Source of the DNA: Paraspadella gotoi
Taxonomy: Eukaryota > Chaetognatha
DNA length: 64,000 nt
Assembly: GCA_051294375.1 (NCBI GenBank)
Contig: CM119263.1
Coordinates: 9,850,432 to 9,914,431 of the forward strand
Direction of reading: 5' to 3'
The notes below the pieces were generated by a model that did no database searches, was not told the DNA's origin, and saw only the letters and a list, made by a program, of their open reading frames with translations. Positions 28,481-39,964 of this stretch are shown piece by piece. The position numbers were made by a program, and so were the translations under genes. The stretch's first letter is position 1. Each line of letters begins with the position of its first letter.

Positions 28481-31400
28481 CTAAAAAAAAATATATATAT
28501 ATAATATATATATTGGTTGTACTAATTTCATATACTTTTGTAGTCACAAAATATCATTACGATATATAGGAGATGACTGTTCCTTCCATCAGCGCCATAA
28601 TATATATGCATTTTATACATGAGCATCAAACAAAGCAAACAAAGCTAAGATCAAAGACAAAACAAAGTTAAATATTGAATGAAAAATACCACTATAGACA
28701 AAACAAGGTTAAAGTTATTAAGCAAAATATTTCAATCACTAAAGAATGCGAGTATTCTTTTGAAAACTAAATTTTTCAAACATTAGATTTTAGATATAAC
28801 ACAAAAATAATAGCGCACTTGATTAATACTTCTCCACCCAATGGTCCTAGTCGAAATAAAAAAAAGAAGAGACTTAAGGGTAAAGCGTTGCAAACATATT
28901 GAAATCAAGGAAAACCAAAATTCGAATAGTAGATTATGAACACTTCGAACAGTATAGTGATGTGAAAATGATAAAATTTTAGAAAAGTAAAATTTAGCAT
29001 ATAAAACGTAAAAATAAAAATCTTAAAAGCATAAGGATCGTCGCAATCGCATAAGAAAAATCTGGATTGACGACAAATTTTGATACTAAAAAAAAGAAAA
29101 TTTGAGAAAAAAAAAAATTTATAAACAGAAAGAAAAATTCTATTTTGCGATTGTTAATTAAAAAAAATAATAAAGTACTGAAGAAAATTAAAGTTAGTTT
29201 CTGTAAAAAAAAATTAAAAAAAACAAATAAAATAAAATTTCATTGTCAAAAAATAAACTGATCATCATAAGAAAAAAAAACGAAATAAAAACCCGATGTT
29301 GCGATAGCAAAATGATAATATGCACGAATGCGATGCCTAATTTTACGAGTTCAATCCTAATCCAATTTTTTTTTTTAATAAAAACGCAGAGAGAGAGAGA
29401 TAAAAGCCAATTCGTTTTCGGATGAATCAGCGGCGGCAGCAGCAGAGGCACCCAGAAAAAAAGAAAGAAATCAAAAGGCAGCAGCAGAAGCAGCAGGAGA
29501 AAGAGAGATAAAGAATAAGCCCTTGCAGAGCCAGCTGCAGACTCGTTTTTTTTTCCCTTTCTCTATGAATCAGTGACTAGGGAAAAGAGAGAGACATGTA
29601 ATTAAAAGAGAGAGAGAAATATAAAAATAAAAGCGAGAAAATTAGTTTGTTTTGATAAAACGTAAACAAAACATATTTAATAACTGTCCAGACTCAATTT
29701 TAAGCACATCGATGATGAGAAGCTGTATATAAAAGCGTTACAATATCGTCGCAAAGCGATTACGATGATAAAAACCATTAAAAATACTTTAATATGTCGC
29801 TCCGCGCTTAAAAAAAAATCCGAAAGAACGAAGTGGTTTCTGATAATTTTGGTTCCTAGCAATTTTTGAACCAGTAGCGCAGTAAATATTACAAAACCAT
29901 GGATGATTTCTGAAACTGCAATGTTTGGTAGGGTGGAGTGATGAAAAGATTGAGCGATGAAACAATACTTTTTTGCTGCCTTTGTATATGTAATAAAAAA
30001 TAATTAAACCCTTTTTAAAAAAAAATTTGCATAACAGTATCATTAATTGAATTTTTTTTATAGTAATATCCTTATAAAATTATAAAATTTCAAAATCATA
30101 TTTTCTTAATTTTAAAAACAGTTTTGGATTCGCCGGAAAAAAAACTGGAAAACTTTTGTAAAATATGTTACATGATATTTTTAGGTTAAAGCTGCGAAAA
30201 ATGATAAAAAAGTTTCATCATATAACAGTTTCTACTACAAAGTGTAAAAAAGGAAAGAATTTGACCTTTACTGTTTTTGCCAAACATGCCCTTTAAAATT
30301 TTAAAAATAAAGATTAGCTAATGAAACTACGTCTTAGGTACATTTCGTTGCCCGAACAAAGAAAATTCATTGATATGGAGCCTTGAAATAATTCATTTTC
30401 TTTGCAATTTACCCCTTTATTGATAAAAGCCTTGTATTATAATAAAAAATAAAAATCTTAAAAGCATAAGGATCGTCGCAATTGCATAAGAAAAATCAGG
30501 ATTGACGACAAATTTTGATACTAAAAAAATCAAACTTGAGAAAAATAAAGAAAATAAAAAAATTTAAAAAAAAATTAAAAAAATCCACGAAAAAAATCCA
30601 CGAAAATCTCGGATGTAAATTTGGGAATAAATGGCGATAATAAAGGTTTTTAGAGGGAAAAAATTAATCAAAGAGAGTGAGAGAGAGAGAAAGAAAGAAG
30701 CCAAATCATTTTCAGCAGCAGAAGCACCCAGAAAAAATCCACAAAAATCCCGGATGTAAATTTGGGAATAAATGGCAATAATAAAAGTTTTTAGAAGGAA
30801 AAAAATAATCAGAGAGAGAGAGAGAGAGAAAGAAATCAAAAGACAGCAGCAGAAGCAGCAGCAGAAGCAGCAGGAGAAAAAAAAGAAAAAGAAAGAGCCC
30901 CTGCAGAGCCAGCTGCAGAGAAAGAAATCAAAAAGCAGCAGCAGAAGCAGCAGGAGAAAAGAGAGAAAAAGAATAAGCCCCTGCAGAGCCAGCTGCAGAC
31001 TCGTTTTTTTTCCCTATGAATCAGTGACAAGGGAAAAGAGAGATGGAGAGAGACATGTAATTAAAAGAGAAAAATGAAAATAAAAGAGAAAATTTGTTTG
31101 TTTTGATAAAACGTAAACGAAACATATTTAATAACTGTCCAGATTCAATTTTAAGCACATCAATGATGAGAAGCTGTATATAAATTTTCAGCTTCATACA
31201 CCCAAATTTAATCATAAAAAAGGCGATCTATAATTTGGAACGCCGACGACGACAACGACGCCACTTATGCGCAAAAGCGTTACAATATCGCTAAGCGTTT
31301 GCGACGATAAAAAATAATTTTACCATACAGCGACATGCGTTATTAAAAGACGTGTGTTATTAAGAGATTGTAGTTCTCTTTTTAATAAAAAATTGTTATA

Positions 31401-34400
31401 TTAATATAGCTAATGGGCATTATGCAAAGGTTTTAATTTGCACCTGAAGATGATAAAAATTTAAAAAACTGATAATACAGTCTTTTAGCCCTATGTCAGT
31501 AGTTTTTAAATCAGCCGGAACAAAGTTTGAACTCCTAAATTTTCATATTTAAATCTAAGGAATAACAGATTTTTTACTGTGTAACAACAAATTTTTATTT
31601 CATAGGGACATGTTTCGACTCTGTGGTTGAGAGTCTTCATCAGCATTTTGATGAAGACTCTCAACCACAGAGTCGAAACATGTCCCTATGAAATAAAAAT
31701 TCGTTGTTACACAGTAAAAAATCTGTTATTCCTTAAATACAAACACAACGAAAAAGAAAGAATCACAACAATGTCATATTTAAATCGTATGTTTTTTAAG
31801 GTTCCTATATGAATTTTTTAAATTTTTTTGTTTTCAACAAAATGATAATTCATTATCCTTAGTAATTATATAAACATTTGAAGTATAGAAAATTTTTGTT
31901 TATATCAGAAACATAATTCAATCTTTTCTCTTTCAGAATCTATATTTATTTTTTTAAATACGGCCAAGTGTGTTAAATTTAATTTAATTTAAATTTAATT
32001 TTAAATTTTACTTTTGACTAAGATTCCGATCCAGATTTAAAAAAAAATCCTTTGAAACATTTAATATGATAACAAAACTCATCGTTCTATCATTTTTGAC
32101 ATCGGAGGAGAATTTGGTGACGGACGCGGCGTCAACAGGACGCCTGGTCGCAGATTGGCATCTTCTGCCTCGAATCTTTCCGTCAGATCTGCGAGACCTT
32201 CGGGACTCCCTCCACCGACCTCTTCGCGACGAAGGAATCGGCGCAGGTGCGTCGCTTCTCTTGGAAGGCGGAGGCGCCAACGGAGGGTGTGGACGCCCTC
32301 GCCCAGATTTGGAGCTTCGATCGGGCCTTTCTCCTTCCTCCGCCGCCTTTTCTCTCGAGCGTCATCCGGAAATTGGAGGAGGCGTCGGGGACCTTCCTCT
32401 GGTCGCCCCGTTTTGGCCAGCCCAGAAGTGGTTCCCGTCATTGAGGAACCTGAGGATTCAGGAGGTTCGACGCCTTCCGGCTCCAGAGGACGCCGTCGTC
32501 GACCACAGCACAGGATCCCCGCCGCCGCAAGCCGATCGTCTCAGGCTGACCGTTTGGCAGTTTTTCGGCTGGCGAACGACCTCGACGACCTCAGCGATTC
32601 AGCTTTCGCCGTCATCGCCGACAGTTGGAGAGGCTCCACTCGGGATCGTTACGCGCGAGCCTGGAGCTCCTTCTGCGATTTCCTTCAACGCAAGTACGAG
32701 GACTTGATGCGTCTCTGAAGGAGGTTTTGGAGTACCTGGCCCACCTCGTAGATCTGGGCTTGTCGTACAGCACCATGAACCTTCACTGCTCAGCGATTTC
32801 GGCCACCTTGCCACCTCAGCCTGAGGGGAGCATTCCCTCGTTCGACGTTTTCTCAAGGGGACTTTCGAACGACGTCCCCCTTCGCGTCGAATGTTTCCTC
32901 CATGGGATGCGGCTTCGGTTCTACGCGTCTTGGACGCCGTCGCCCTACCGCAGTCTCCTGCTCACGTTCTTCGTTGCTCCCTTTTTCTTTTCGCGCTCGC
33001 TTCGGCTAGGAGGCCGTCGGAGATCGTTTCGCTCAAGTGCGACCACGCCCACCTTTCACTCGCGGCGGACCATTGACGTTTTGTTCCGTCCAAGCTGTCC
33101 ATAACAGATCGCGTCGGGCACATGGGCCCGGCGTTCAGGTTGGACGCCCTTCCGACGTCATCGCGTTGTCCCATTGCAGCTCTTAAGGAGTGGCTGCAAG
33201 TTCGCGTTTCTTTAGCGCCGAAGCACGTGTTCCTTTTCTGCGCCCCCTCGCCGCCATTTACGCCTCTTTCGCCTTGACGTTTTGCGGCTTTACTCAAGGC
33301 GCTCTTTTTGGAGGCGGATGTTGACGCTCAGCCAGGTTCTGCGCGCGTCATGGCAGTCTCGGAAGCCTTCGCTCGCGGCGTCGATCTCGGCGTCATCCTC
33401 AGGGCTGGAGACTGGTCCGGAGACCAGACCTTCCGGTTTCACTGTAGGGACGTCTCGTGGGGCGCTTCGGTTGGCGTTTCTCGGGACTAGTGACGCTTCC
33501 CCCGGCGCAGCAGCACTTCGACGGAGTCGTCGCAGCGTCGGGACTGGGCGCTGAGGCCGCTTTGGCCGGGAGACATTTTTTCGTTTGTCTTTTGTTTACT
33601 GTTTCTCTTGTCTGGTCACAGCGCGGTGTCCCGCCTTTTGGCTAATGTGGGGGGGTTTCGATAAGAATCATAATTCCATTCAGAATTAAAGATTTTTCTT
33701 TTTTCAAATTTGGCCAAATGTGTTTAATTTAATTTCAAAAGCTGTTATACTTTTGACTAAAATTCCGATCCAGATACTGCAATATTGACGATAGATAAGA
33801 AAATAGTATCTAGGGTTTATTGAATTAGTAAAGAAAAACTAATAAAATTATACTTTTGAAGAGACAGTAATTATTATTATGTGTTAGTGATAGAACCGTT
33901 CAATATAAGCAGTCCCTGAGCTTCGGATCAGGCTCCATCCTAGGCGGCCACTGGGCTAGAACCCCGGACCTTTGGGTTGGGAGGCGAATGATTTGCCTTC
34001 GGCACTAATGGCCACTGATGAACGGTTGGTGGATTTTAGTCCACCATACATCCCCCCCTCCCGTAGGGAGAAGTCTGTTGCGTCTCTTCAGTGAATTGTT
34101 GTTGGTGGAAAGTTCGTCACCAAGTTGAGGCATGTCGCCTGATGTGTTGTGGGCGAAAAGTGCATCGCCAGGTTGAGGCATGTTGCCTGAAAGTGTTGTT
34201 GTTGCTGTTGTGTTCGGAAATCGGGCTCACCAATGAAGAGACAGTAATTATTATGTGTTAATGATAGAACCGTTCAATATAAGCAGTCCCTGAGCTTCGG
34301 ATCAGGCTGTAACATCGAGTTACAGGCGGGTTAAGCGCCCCGTCCCTCTTAACTGCTAGGCGGCCACGGGGCTAGAACCCCGGACCTTTGGGTTGGGAGG

Positions 34401-37400
34401 CGAATGATTTGCCTTCGGCACCAATGGCGCTGATGAACGGTTGGTGGATTTTAGTCCACCATACTTTTAAGAGATTAAAAATATTTAGAATTTCTCAAGA
34501 CATGTCGTCTGGCATTGCCTAAGTTCACCCTGATAGGAGGGGTGAACTTACAGATATAATGATTTGCTTTCTCTTTGTCACGGTTGAGATTTATGAAAAA
34601 AAAAATATTTTTTTATTATATAAAATTGGACATGTTTTCACTTCAATTTGCGCTGACTTGTAATTAATTTTGAGAAAGGTTATAATTGTTTACATACAAA
34701 ACACTCTCTCTCTCAAATTTTAACTCGATAAAAATTCATTTCACACTTACTTTTATTACCGTGCTTATGAAGACTTACAACTAAGGCAAAACATGTCTGT
34801 TTTTTGTTTTAAATAAATACCGTTGTAAACAATAATAAAACCTTTCTTGCCTCAAACTAATCTTGTATTGGCGTTCGCGGTGGACAACGCAAGCATCGGC
34901 GTAGGGGGAGGACGGCTCGATGTCCGACGGCGGAGAATTTTGACATCTGAGTCAAGTTTTCCGATTCGCGACAGAACGATTAAGACGAAGAAAGTTAAAT
35001 TTTGAAAAGGTAAAAAAGGCTGGTAAAAAGCAACATGAAAACGCGACATTACTATATATAAGTCGTTTATTAATTATTTATTTATTTATTCCTCGTTTCC
35101 GTCTATCTCGAAAAAAACATTTAAAAAACGTCCAATTCTCGATCGTCGACTCCGGAAAAGTCAACCAAAAATAAGCAATTTTGAAATTAAAAACGAGGGG
35201 ACGAGATTAAGTTGAGTCCAACAGAAAGATGCATGCGTAATTATGCGTATTTATTTTTTTTTCTCACAGGTTTCGCTACCGAAAAACAGCAGATGCACCA
35301 ATTTTGACGCTTCATCTACACCAACTTATTAATCTTTGGAGGATTAATATCTATGCGGTGTGAAACTTGGCAATGCCCACTATATTTTATTTTTTATACA
35401 TAAATTTTTAAATACCAATTTCATATATGTATTTTTTTATAAATTTTCCTTTTTTTGACCAAACCTACACAGAATAACCCTAAAGACGAATATGACGAGT
35501 TTTTGTTTTGTTTTCAATGGATTTTCTAATGTAAATGATGCCTCCTAAAGAGCAATTAGAGTTGTGGCCGATTTTTATAGTGGATTCCCCTGTGACCAAA
35601 AGCAACATGATGAGATACAGAGAGCACCAAAAAAATACGAAATAAAGCGACTTTAAATACAAAAATATGTTAATAAATGTATATTTTTATTGCTCATTAT
35701 GTTTTTTGAGGCTGAATAGAAAAATAAATGAACATAACTTATCTTCAAAAAAATTAGTCTAGAAAATATTCAGTTTGAGTAACACTTCCGGTCCAGCAGC
35801 GTTAAAAACGCTACTTATGGTTTAGCTTTTAAACTAAAATTAAGTATAATAATTAAATATAATAATTCTGCACTAATTATTTTAATCAAATTTTTAAAAA
35901 AATTACAATTACAACTGGTTTCTATCATTTAACACAAATAATTTTATTATAAATCTAATACTTGACGCTCGTGGCACTGACGCTTCTGTAACACCCTAGG
36001 ATAATTTTTTTATCTTTTGAAACTAATACCAATAAATAGCCCATGAAAAGACAAATCGATAGACGTGCTCCTTCGAGGTCTACGAACATTTTTCCCGGTC
36101 AAAATGTAAAGTCCTGACGACCACTTATAATTCAATACGGCCCGTTCGGTCAGCGGGACCCGTCTCCGCTAGATCGAGGGGGTTCTTTCAAAAATTGAAT
36201 ATAATAAACGTCCAGGTAAATTGACTAATGACTATCGATAATTTTGTATAATTGAAACATTGAAATCTAGTCAGTCCAAAGGCAGGGGCAAGATAACTTA
36301 TCAAATGAAAATATAATTTTTAAATTGGATGTACCAATTTATAGCATAATTCATTCTCGGAAAATGGGCGTAATGCATTCTTGGAAAATGGGCGTAATGC
36401 ATACTTGAAAATGCATACTTGCATAATACCATTGTATACTTGCATAAGACCGTTGCATACTTGTATAATACTATTGAATAATAATACCATTGCCTACTTG
36501 CATCCTACCATTGCACAATGCATACGCTATAAATTGTAATTTATATAAAAACTCAGGGGGTGGAAAAAAATGAAACGAAAAGGACATATAAAATATAGAT
36601 GGCTTTCTGTACCGTCGTCGCAAATCTACGATGGCGACGTTAAAAACGATCAGGCTCCTTAATGACAACACAACATTAAAAAGCGTACCTTGTACTTGAC
36701 TCCAGTTCCAGACGTCATCATCATACGGCGCCGGACAGTGTCGATAGGATAGGACATCAGACCGGAAGTGACGGTCACGCCGTAGCCAAGGCAAAAGGAC
36801 AAAAGCAACCCGGCATCGGGCCCTAGTAGAATCGGCTTCAAGGAATCGTAAAGGCCAAAATACATCCCTCGATACACGAAGATTCCGACGCAGGAAATCA
36901 CGAAGCCTCGGTACAGGCCAACGATTCCATCCGACTTGAGGGTCTTGGTATAGACGTCGACGAGACCGTTGTATTGGCGTTTCCCGCTTTTGCCCTTTGC
37001 GTCGTTGGCGAGTCGGGTTCGGGCGTAGTCGAGGGAATACACGAACAGCAACGAGAGGGATCCCGCAAAGCCCCCAGAGAGGATATTGGCAGTGAATTTC
37101 ACGGGGTAACTGGAGTCCTTGGCAACATTGAACATGGCCTTGATCTGATCCTTGAAGGCGAAGTTAAGAGCTTGGGTCGGGAAATAGCGAAGACAGTTGG
37201 CCAAATTTCCGCGCCATAAAGGATAGACGCCTTCGGTCTTGATGGTTCGAAGTGTGCAATCGATGACTCCTTTGTACGGCTTATCCAACAGTCCTTGGCG
37301 AATCATTTCATCTTGATTTTGGACAAGCAATTTGATTCTTTCGATAGGGGCGGCGACAGTTTTGGAAACGACAGCGGCAGTGCCGGACAACGCGAAATTT

Positions 37401-37429
37401 TCCGCGAAGCCCAACTTTGCCTTCGACAT
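28322..37429 (-). CDS. ADP/ATP carrier (adenine nucleotide translocase), two exons, complete
   Basis: Mitochondrial inner-membrane antiporter exchanging matrix ATP for cytosolic ADP; SLC25/AAC family. Exons 37429-36689 (247 codons, donor TACAAG|GTACGC) and 28480-28322 (52 codons and TGA, acceptor TTTTTTAG), phase 0, total 299 aa, the usual length. The AAC-specific RRRMMM signature is present in [15 protein letters not shown]. Three carrier repeats carry [14 protein letters not shown] (Ser for Pro) and PIDTVR. Aromatic and glycine blocks such as [20 protein letters not shown] and LYRGF are typical. NQDEMIRQG and [16 protein letters not shown] are closer to fungal, plant or protist AAC than to bilaterian ANT. 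The intron of 8208 nt is filled with mobile elements. Paralogue number cannot be known here. Confidence 0.97.
28995..29785 (+). mobile_element. Family B element, complete
   Basis: Left end AAGGATCGTCGCAATCGC, right end AAGCGATTACGATGAT. Carries ATGCACGAATGCGATGCC and CAGCAG/AGCCAGCTGCAG blocks. Non-coding, in the carrier intron. Confidence 0.75.
30450..31312 (+). mobile_element. Family B element with internal duplications
   Basis: Left end AAGGATCGTCGCAATTGC, right end GCTAAGCGTTTGCGACGAT. The block with CGGATGTAAATTTGGGAATA is duplicated at about 30610 and 30750, and the CAG-rich block at about 30845 and 30930. Confidence 0.75.
31559..31732. repeat. 83-bp-arm palindrome carrying hammerhead ribozyme motifs
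   Basis: Arms 31559-31641 and 31650-31732 with an 8-nt centre; only one mismatch was seen. Both arms contain the GAAACATGTC hammerhead segment and AATAAAAATT, as in Penelope-like element terminal regions. Confidence 0.88.
31606..31643 (-). ncRNA. Hammerhead ribozyme core (minimal, Penelope type)
   Basis: Minus strand reads CTGATGA (31643-31637), stem II GACTC...GAGTC with loop, then CGAAAC and ATGTC. Both conserved boxes (CUGAUGA, GAAA) are intact. The palindromic ACATGT gives a very short stem III with GTC as the expected cleavage triplet, as described for the minimal dimer-active hammerheads of Penelope-like retroelements. The plus-strand arm has TTGATGA, so it lacks one core base. Confidence 0.75.
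31933..33775 (+). mobile_element. Decayed tyrosine-recombinase element between ~100-bp direct repeats
   Basis: Direct repeats at 31933-32036 and 33679-33775 share GGCCAA(G/A)TGTGTT, the TTTAATTT block and CTTTTGACTA, then TTCCGATCCAGAT. The interior 32090-33650 is strikingly GC-rich against AT-rich flanks and encodes a broken phage-integrase-type recombinase. It could be a deletion derivative of a DIRS/Ngaro element or a Crypton-like element. No reverse transcriptase is seen. Located in the carrier intron. Confidence 0.7.
32155..33490 (+). pseudogene. Tyrosine recombinase pseudogene (DIRS/Crypton-like)
   Basis: Frames shift at about 32700 and 32890 and a TGA interrupts at 33074. N-terminal Arg/Ser/Pro-rich segment, then the SAM-like core-binding domain ([36 protein letters not shown]), then the catalytic domain ([16 protein letters not shown] with the first catalytic Arg; [18 protein letters not shown]). 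The final Tyr position appears as RFHCR and the HxxR box reads GSARV, so two catalytic residues look lost. Inactive. Confidence 0.7.
33857..34461 (-). mobile_element. TRIM: complete miniature LTR retrotransposon, family D
   Basis: LTRs at 33857-34046 (with an internal deletion) and 34234-34461, both TG...CA; internal region only 187 bp. Direct repeats TACTTT at 33851-33856 and 34462-34467. On the minus strand a primer-binding-like TGGTGAGCCCGA (34232-34221) follows the 5' LTR, and a polypurine tract GGGAGGGGGGGA (34062-34051) precedes the 3' LTR by 4 nt. No gag or pol. Confidence 0.85.
34005..34181 (-). other. 58-codon ORF inside the TRIM
   Basis: Starts [20 protein letters not shown], contains a direct internal duplication (MPQPGD / MPQLGD), and runs through the polypurine tract into the LTR. 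Possibly a gag leftover or chance; no family recognised. Confidence 0.3.
34468..36688. other. Rest of the carrier intron, no gene seen
   Basis: AT-rich. Near 36360-36500 there are short imperfect repeats of AATGCATACTTGCATAATAC type. Nothing else recognisable. Confidence 0.5.
36689..37429 (-). CDS. ADP/ATP carrier exon 1
   Basis: From ATG at 37429 to the donor AAG|GTACGC. Encodes the first two carrier repeats and the start of the third, including RRRMMM. The GC content of this exon is well above the flanks, as for the MSH4 exons. Confidence 0.97.
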
Positions 37430-38053
37430 GGCTTAAGATTTTTTATTTATTATAGGAAAATGTTAAAAACTGCTTAAAAAAATATATGGTCTTTAAAGAT
37501 TCGAAAAGTTCGTAAATAGAAAACGAAAAAATCCAAAACAATTTAAAAGTGTGTATGATTTAAAAGTACAGTGTAATTTTAGGAGAGTAAATAGTCTATT
37601 TTAATCTTGCATTTCACATTAAATGCTTCTTATTTTAACAAAAATATTGTATCGAGTTATTTGGTTATGACAGCTGCTTGGTGAACCATAATTACTCTTC
37701 AGTGAAAAATCTACAAGTTAACCCATAACAGTTTCAGTAAAGTCACAGACTTAGGGGTAGTTCTAGCTGTCGTTTCGGACGTTGCTAACGAACACCTACT
37801 GTACACGCCTAGTGTACAGGCAAAAATTTTAACTCATTGACTACTGTGCACTAAGCCAAAATACCTTCTTTAAGGTAGATACCTCATAAGAGAATTGATA
37901 CTAATTTATTTTTTGTATATTTTTATGCCGATCCATGGAGAATGATGTCAATATTCGCATGCAAAAAACCGTTTTTAAATTCCTACACTGGTTTCTGAGA
38001 AATAGTACAAAACGTATGCATTAAAAGATAATTTTTTTCGGAATAAAATTTTG

Positions 38054-38311
38054 GACTTGTGGCGGTATATTCACACCGCCTCACGTCCACCATCCGTCAG
38101 CCAAATCCATTGGCTCAGAGGGGGAACACACCATCCCAGGCGTAGTGTTCCATCCACAGTCCTAACGACTTCCCTCTGCGTTGGCAAAGCGAGACCGTCC
38201 TAGGGTAACCGCGCCAGTGACTGGAGGCGTCACTGAGGGTCGGAAGCCCCCAAAGCCAACAGTGAGATGCCCCATCCCAATGGGCATCACAGGCAACCCG
38301 GCTGTTGCCAT
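38054..38311 (+). mobile_element. GC-rich 256-bp repeat (family G), copy 1
   Basis: TGTGGCGGTATATTCACACC at one end and CCCGGCTGTTGCCATA at the other, each able to form a small hairpin. Essentially identical to the reverse complement of 44139-44394, with one difference seen. Flanks GACT / GACT suggest a 4-bp duplication. Could be a solo LTR or a SINE; no ORF is credible. Confidence 0.7.
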
Positions 38312-38559
38312 AGACTATCGATTTCTGACGCGCTAGTAAAAAATCTTAAGTATAGTGATCTCGCCAGTTTTTACTATCAAAGAATATTACCATAATCTAA
38401 TTTGCATATTGCAGTAAATCATAATTAAATGGAAATTCAAACAAAAAATATTTTAATTGATATGAAACAAAGAAAATGGACACAAATTTCAACTTCCTCA
38501 CTGCCTCACTAATGAAACTCGATAACTAGATAGTTAAAAGTCGAAAAAATACTGCAAGT

Positions 38560-38935
38560 TAAAAAAATTATGTAAGTTAAAAAAATTATGTAAGTTATAT
38601 ACAAGTATAAACAATTATACAAGTATAAACAATTATACAAGTTAAAAAAATTATGCAAATTGAAAAAATTTTGCTAGTTGAAAATATTATGCAAATCGAA
38701 AAAAGTATGCAAATTGAAAAAGGATGCAAGTTGAGAAAATTATGCAAGTTAAAAAATAATGCAAGTTGAAAAAAATTATGCAAATTGAAAAAAATATGCA
38801 AGTTGAAAAAATTAAGCAAGTTGAAAAAATTATGCAAGTTAAACAATTATGCAAGTTAAAAAATTATGCAAGTTAAAAAATTATGCAAGTTTAAAAATTA
38901 TGCAAGTTTAAAAAAGTATGCAAGTTGGCAAGATC
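38560..38935 (+). repeat. Tandem array, unit about 18 bp (AAAAATTATGCAAGTTG)
   Basis: About 20 imperfect units. The unit resembles that of the array at 24425 (AATTATGcAAGTTGaaa versus AATTATGtcAGTTGacc). Confidence 0.85.
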
Positions 38936-38939
38936 AAAA

Positions 38940-39620
38940 GTGTGATGCCAACGACAACGACGACGACGACGTCACAAATCAGAAGCAACAGCGACGGAGA
39001 AAAAGAGAGAGAGAGAGCAACATATAATTAAAAGAGAGAGAGAGAAGCTGAACTCGTCCGGGAGCCTCGGAGGTAGCGCGAGCTCCTCCCAATCCAAAGG
39101 ACTCGGGTTCGCGCCCTGCTGATTCAAAAAAGAAAAGCAAAAAGAAAACTGAATAAAAATTTTTTTGTAAAAAAAAAAGGAGAGAGAGAGAGAAAGAGGG
39201 ATAGAGAGGGAGAGAGAGTGAGAAAGAGAGAGAGTTTTCCCACCAACGAGACGCATTATTAGGTCACTCTCGTTTATATCGGTTATCCGTTGCCTCGCAA
39301 CGGCGTCGTGAAATTGGGTCATGTTGATTTTTTTTTATACACTTAACGCGTTATTAGGTCATGTTCCTCGACATTGTTTACTTGTTGCCCCGCAACGACC
39401 ACGAAATCTAGGTTAAGTAAGTTATTGTATTTTGGGATTTTGTATTGAGATAAAATAATAAATGGAGATAATAAAAGTTTTTAGAAGGAAAAAAAATAAT
39501 CAGAATTTTTAAAAAAATGAACGATCACGCAAAAGATCATACAGAGAGAGACAGACACACAGAGAGAGACAAAGAGAGGGAGACACACAGAGAGACAGAG
39601 ATAGACCGCAAAACAATATA
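38940..39620 (+). repeat. GA-rich family K-like segment
   Basis: GAC trinucleotide run and GTCAC, then GA-rich tracts, TATATCGGTTATCCGTTGCC and AAAATGAACGATCACGCAA. Shares blocks with 40720-41170 and 50630-50830. Arg/Ser-rich frames here are periodicity products. Confidence 0.55.
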
Positions 39621-39964
39621 TTTAGAACGTGATAGAAATAAAATTATAATCCCTATTAACAAAATATATAGTTGACAATACTCAGTTAACGACTATGATA
39701 TTTTTGATTTCCAAATATTTTTTTACCTATCAAAAAAAAATTTATTTTCTCTTTTAATAATTTTAATCTTGAATGAAATTTTGATTGTTCTTTTTTTAGG
39801 AAGAAACCAGACCGAGGTCAATTTTATATTTGCATATTGAATTAATTTATAAATAGTTAACAAAACTCAAATAATTATTATTTTAAAAAAAGATAAAAAT
39901 GATTTAATATATACATAAATTTTATACACCCAATTATTAATTAGTTAATTGTTAATAAACAGTT

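Noticed and set aside
32066-32707. 213-codon plus-strand ORF as a host gene
   Set aside because: It is one of several open frames in the GC-rich recombinase relic; homology to recombinases switches frames.
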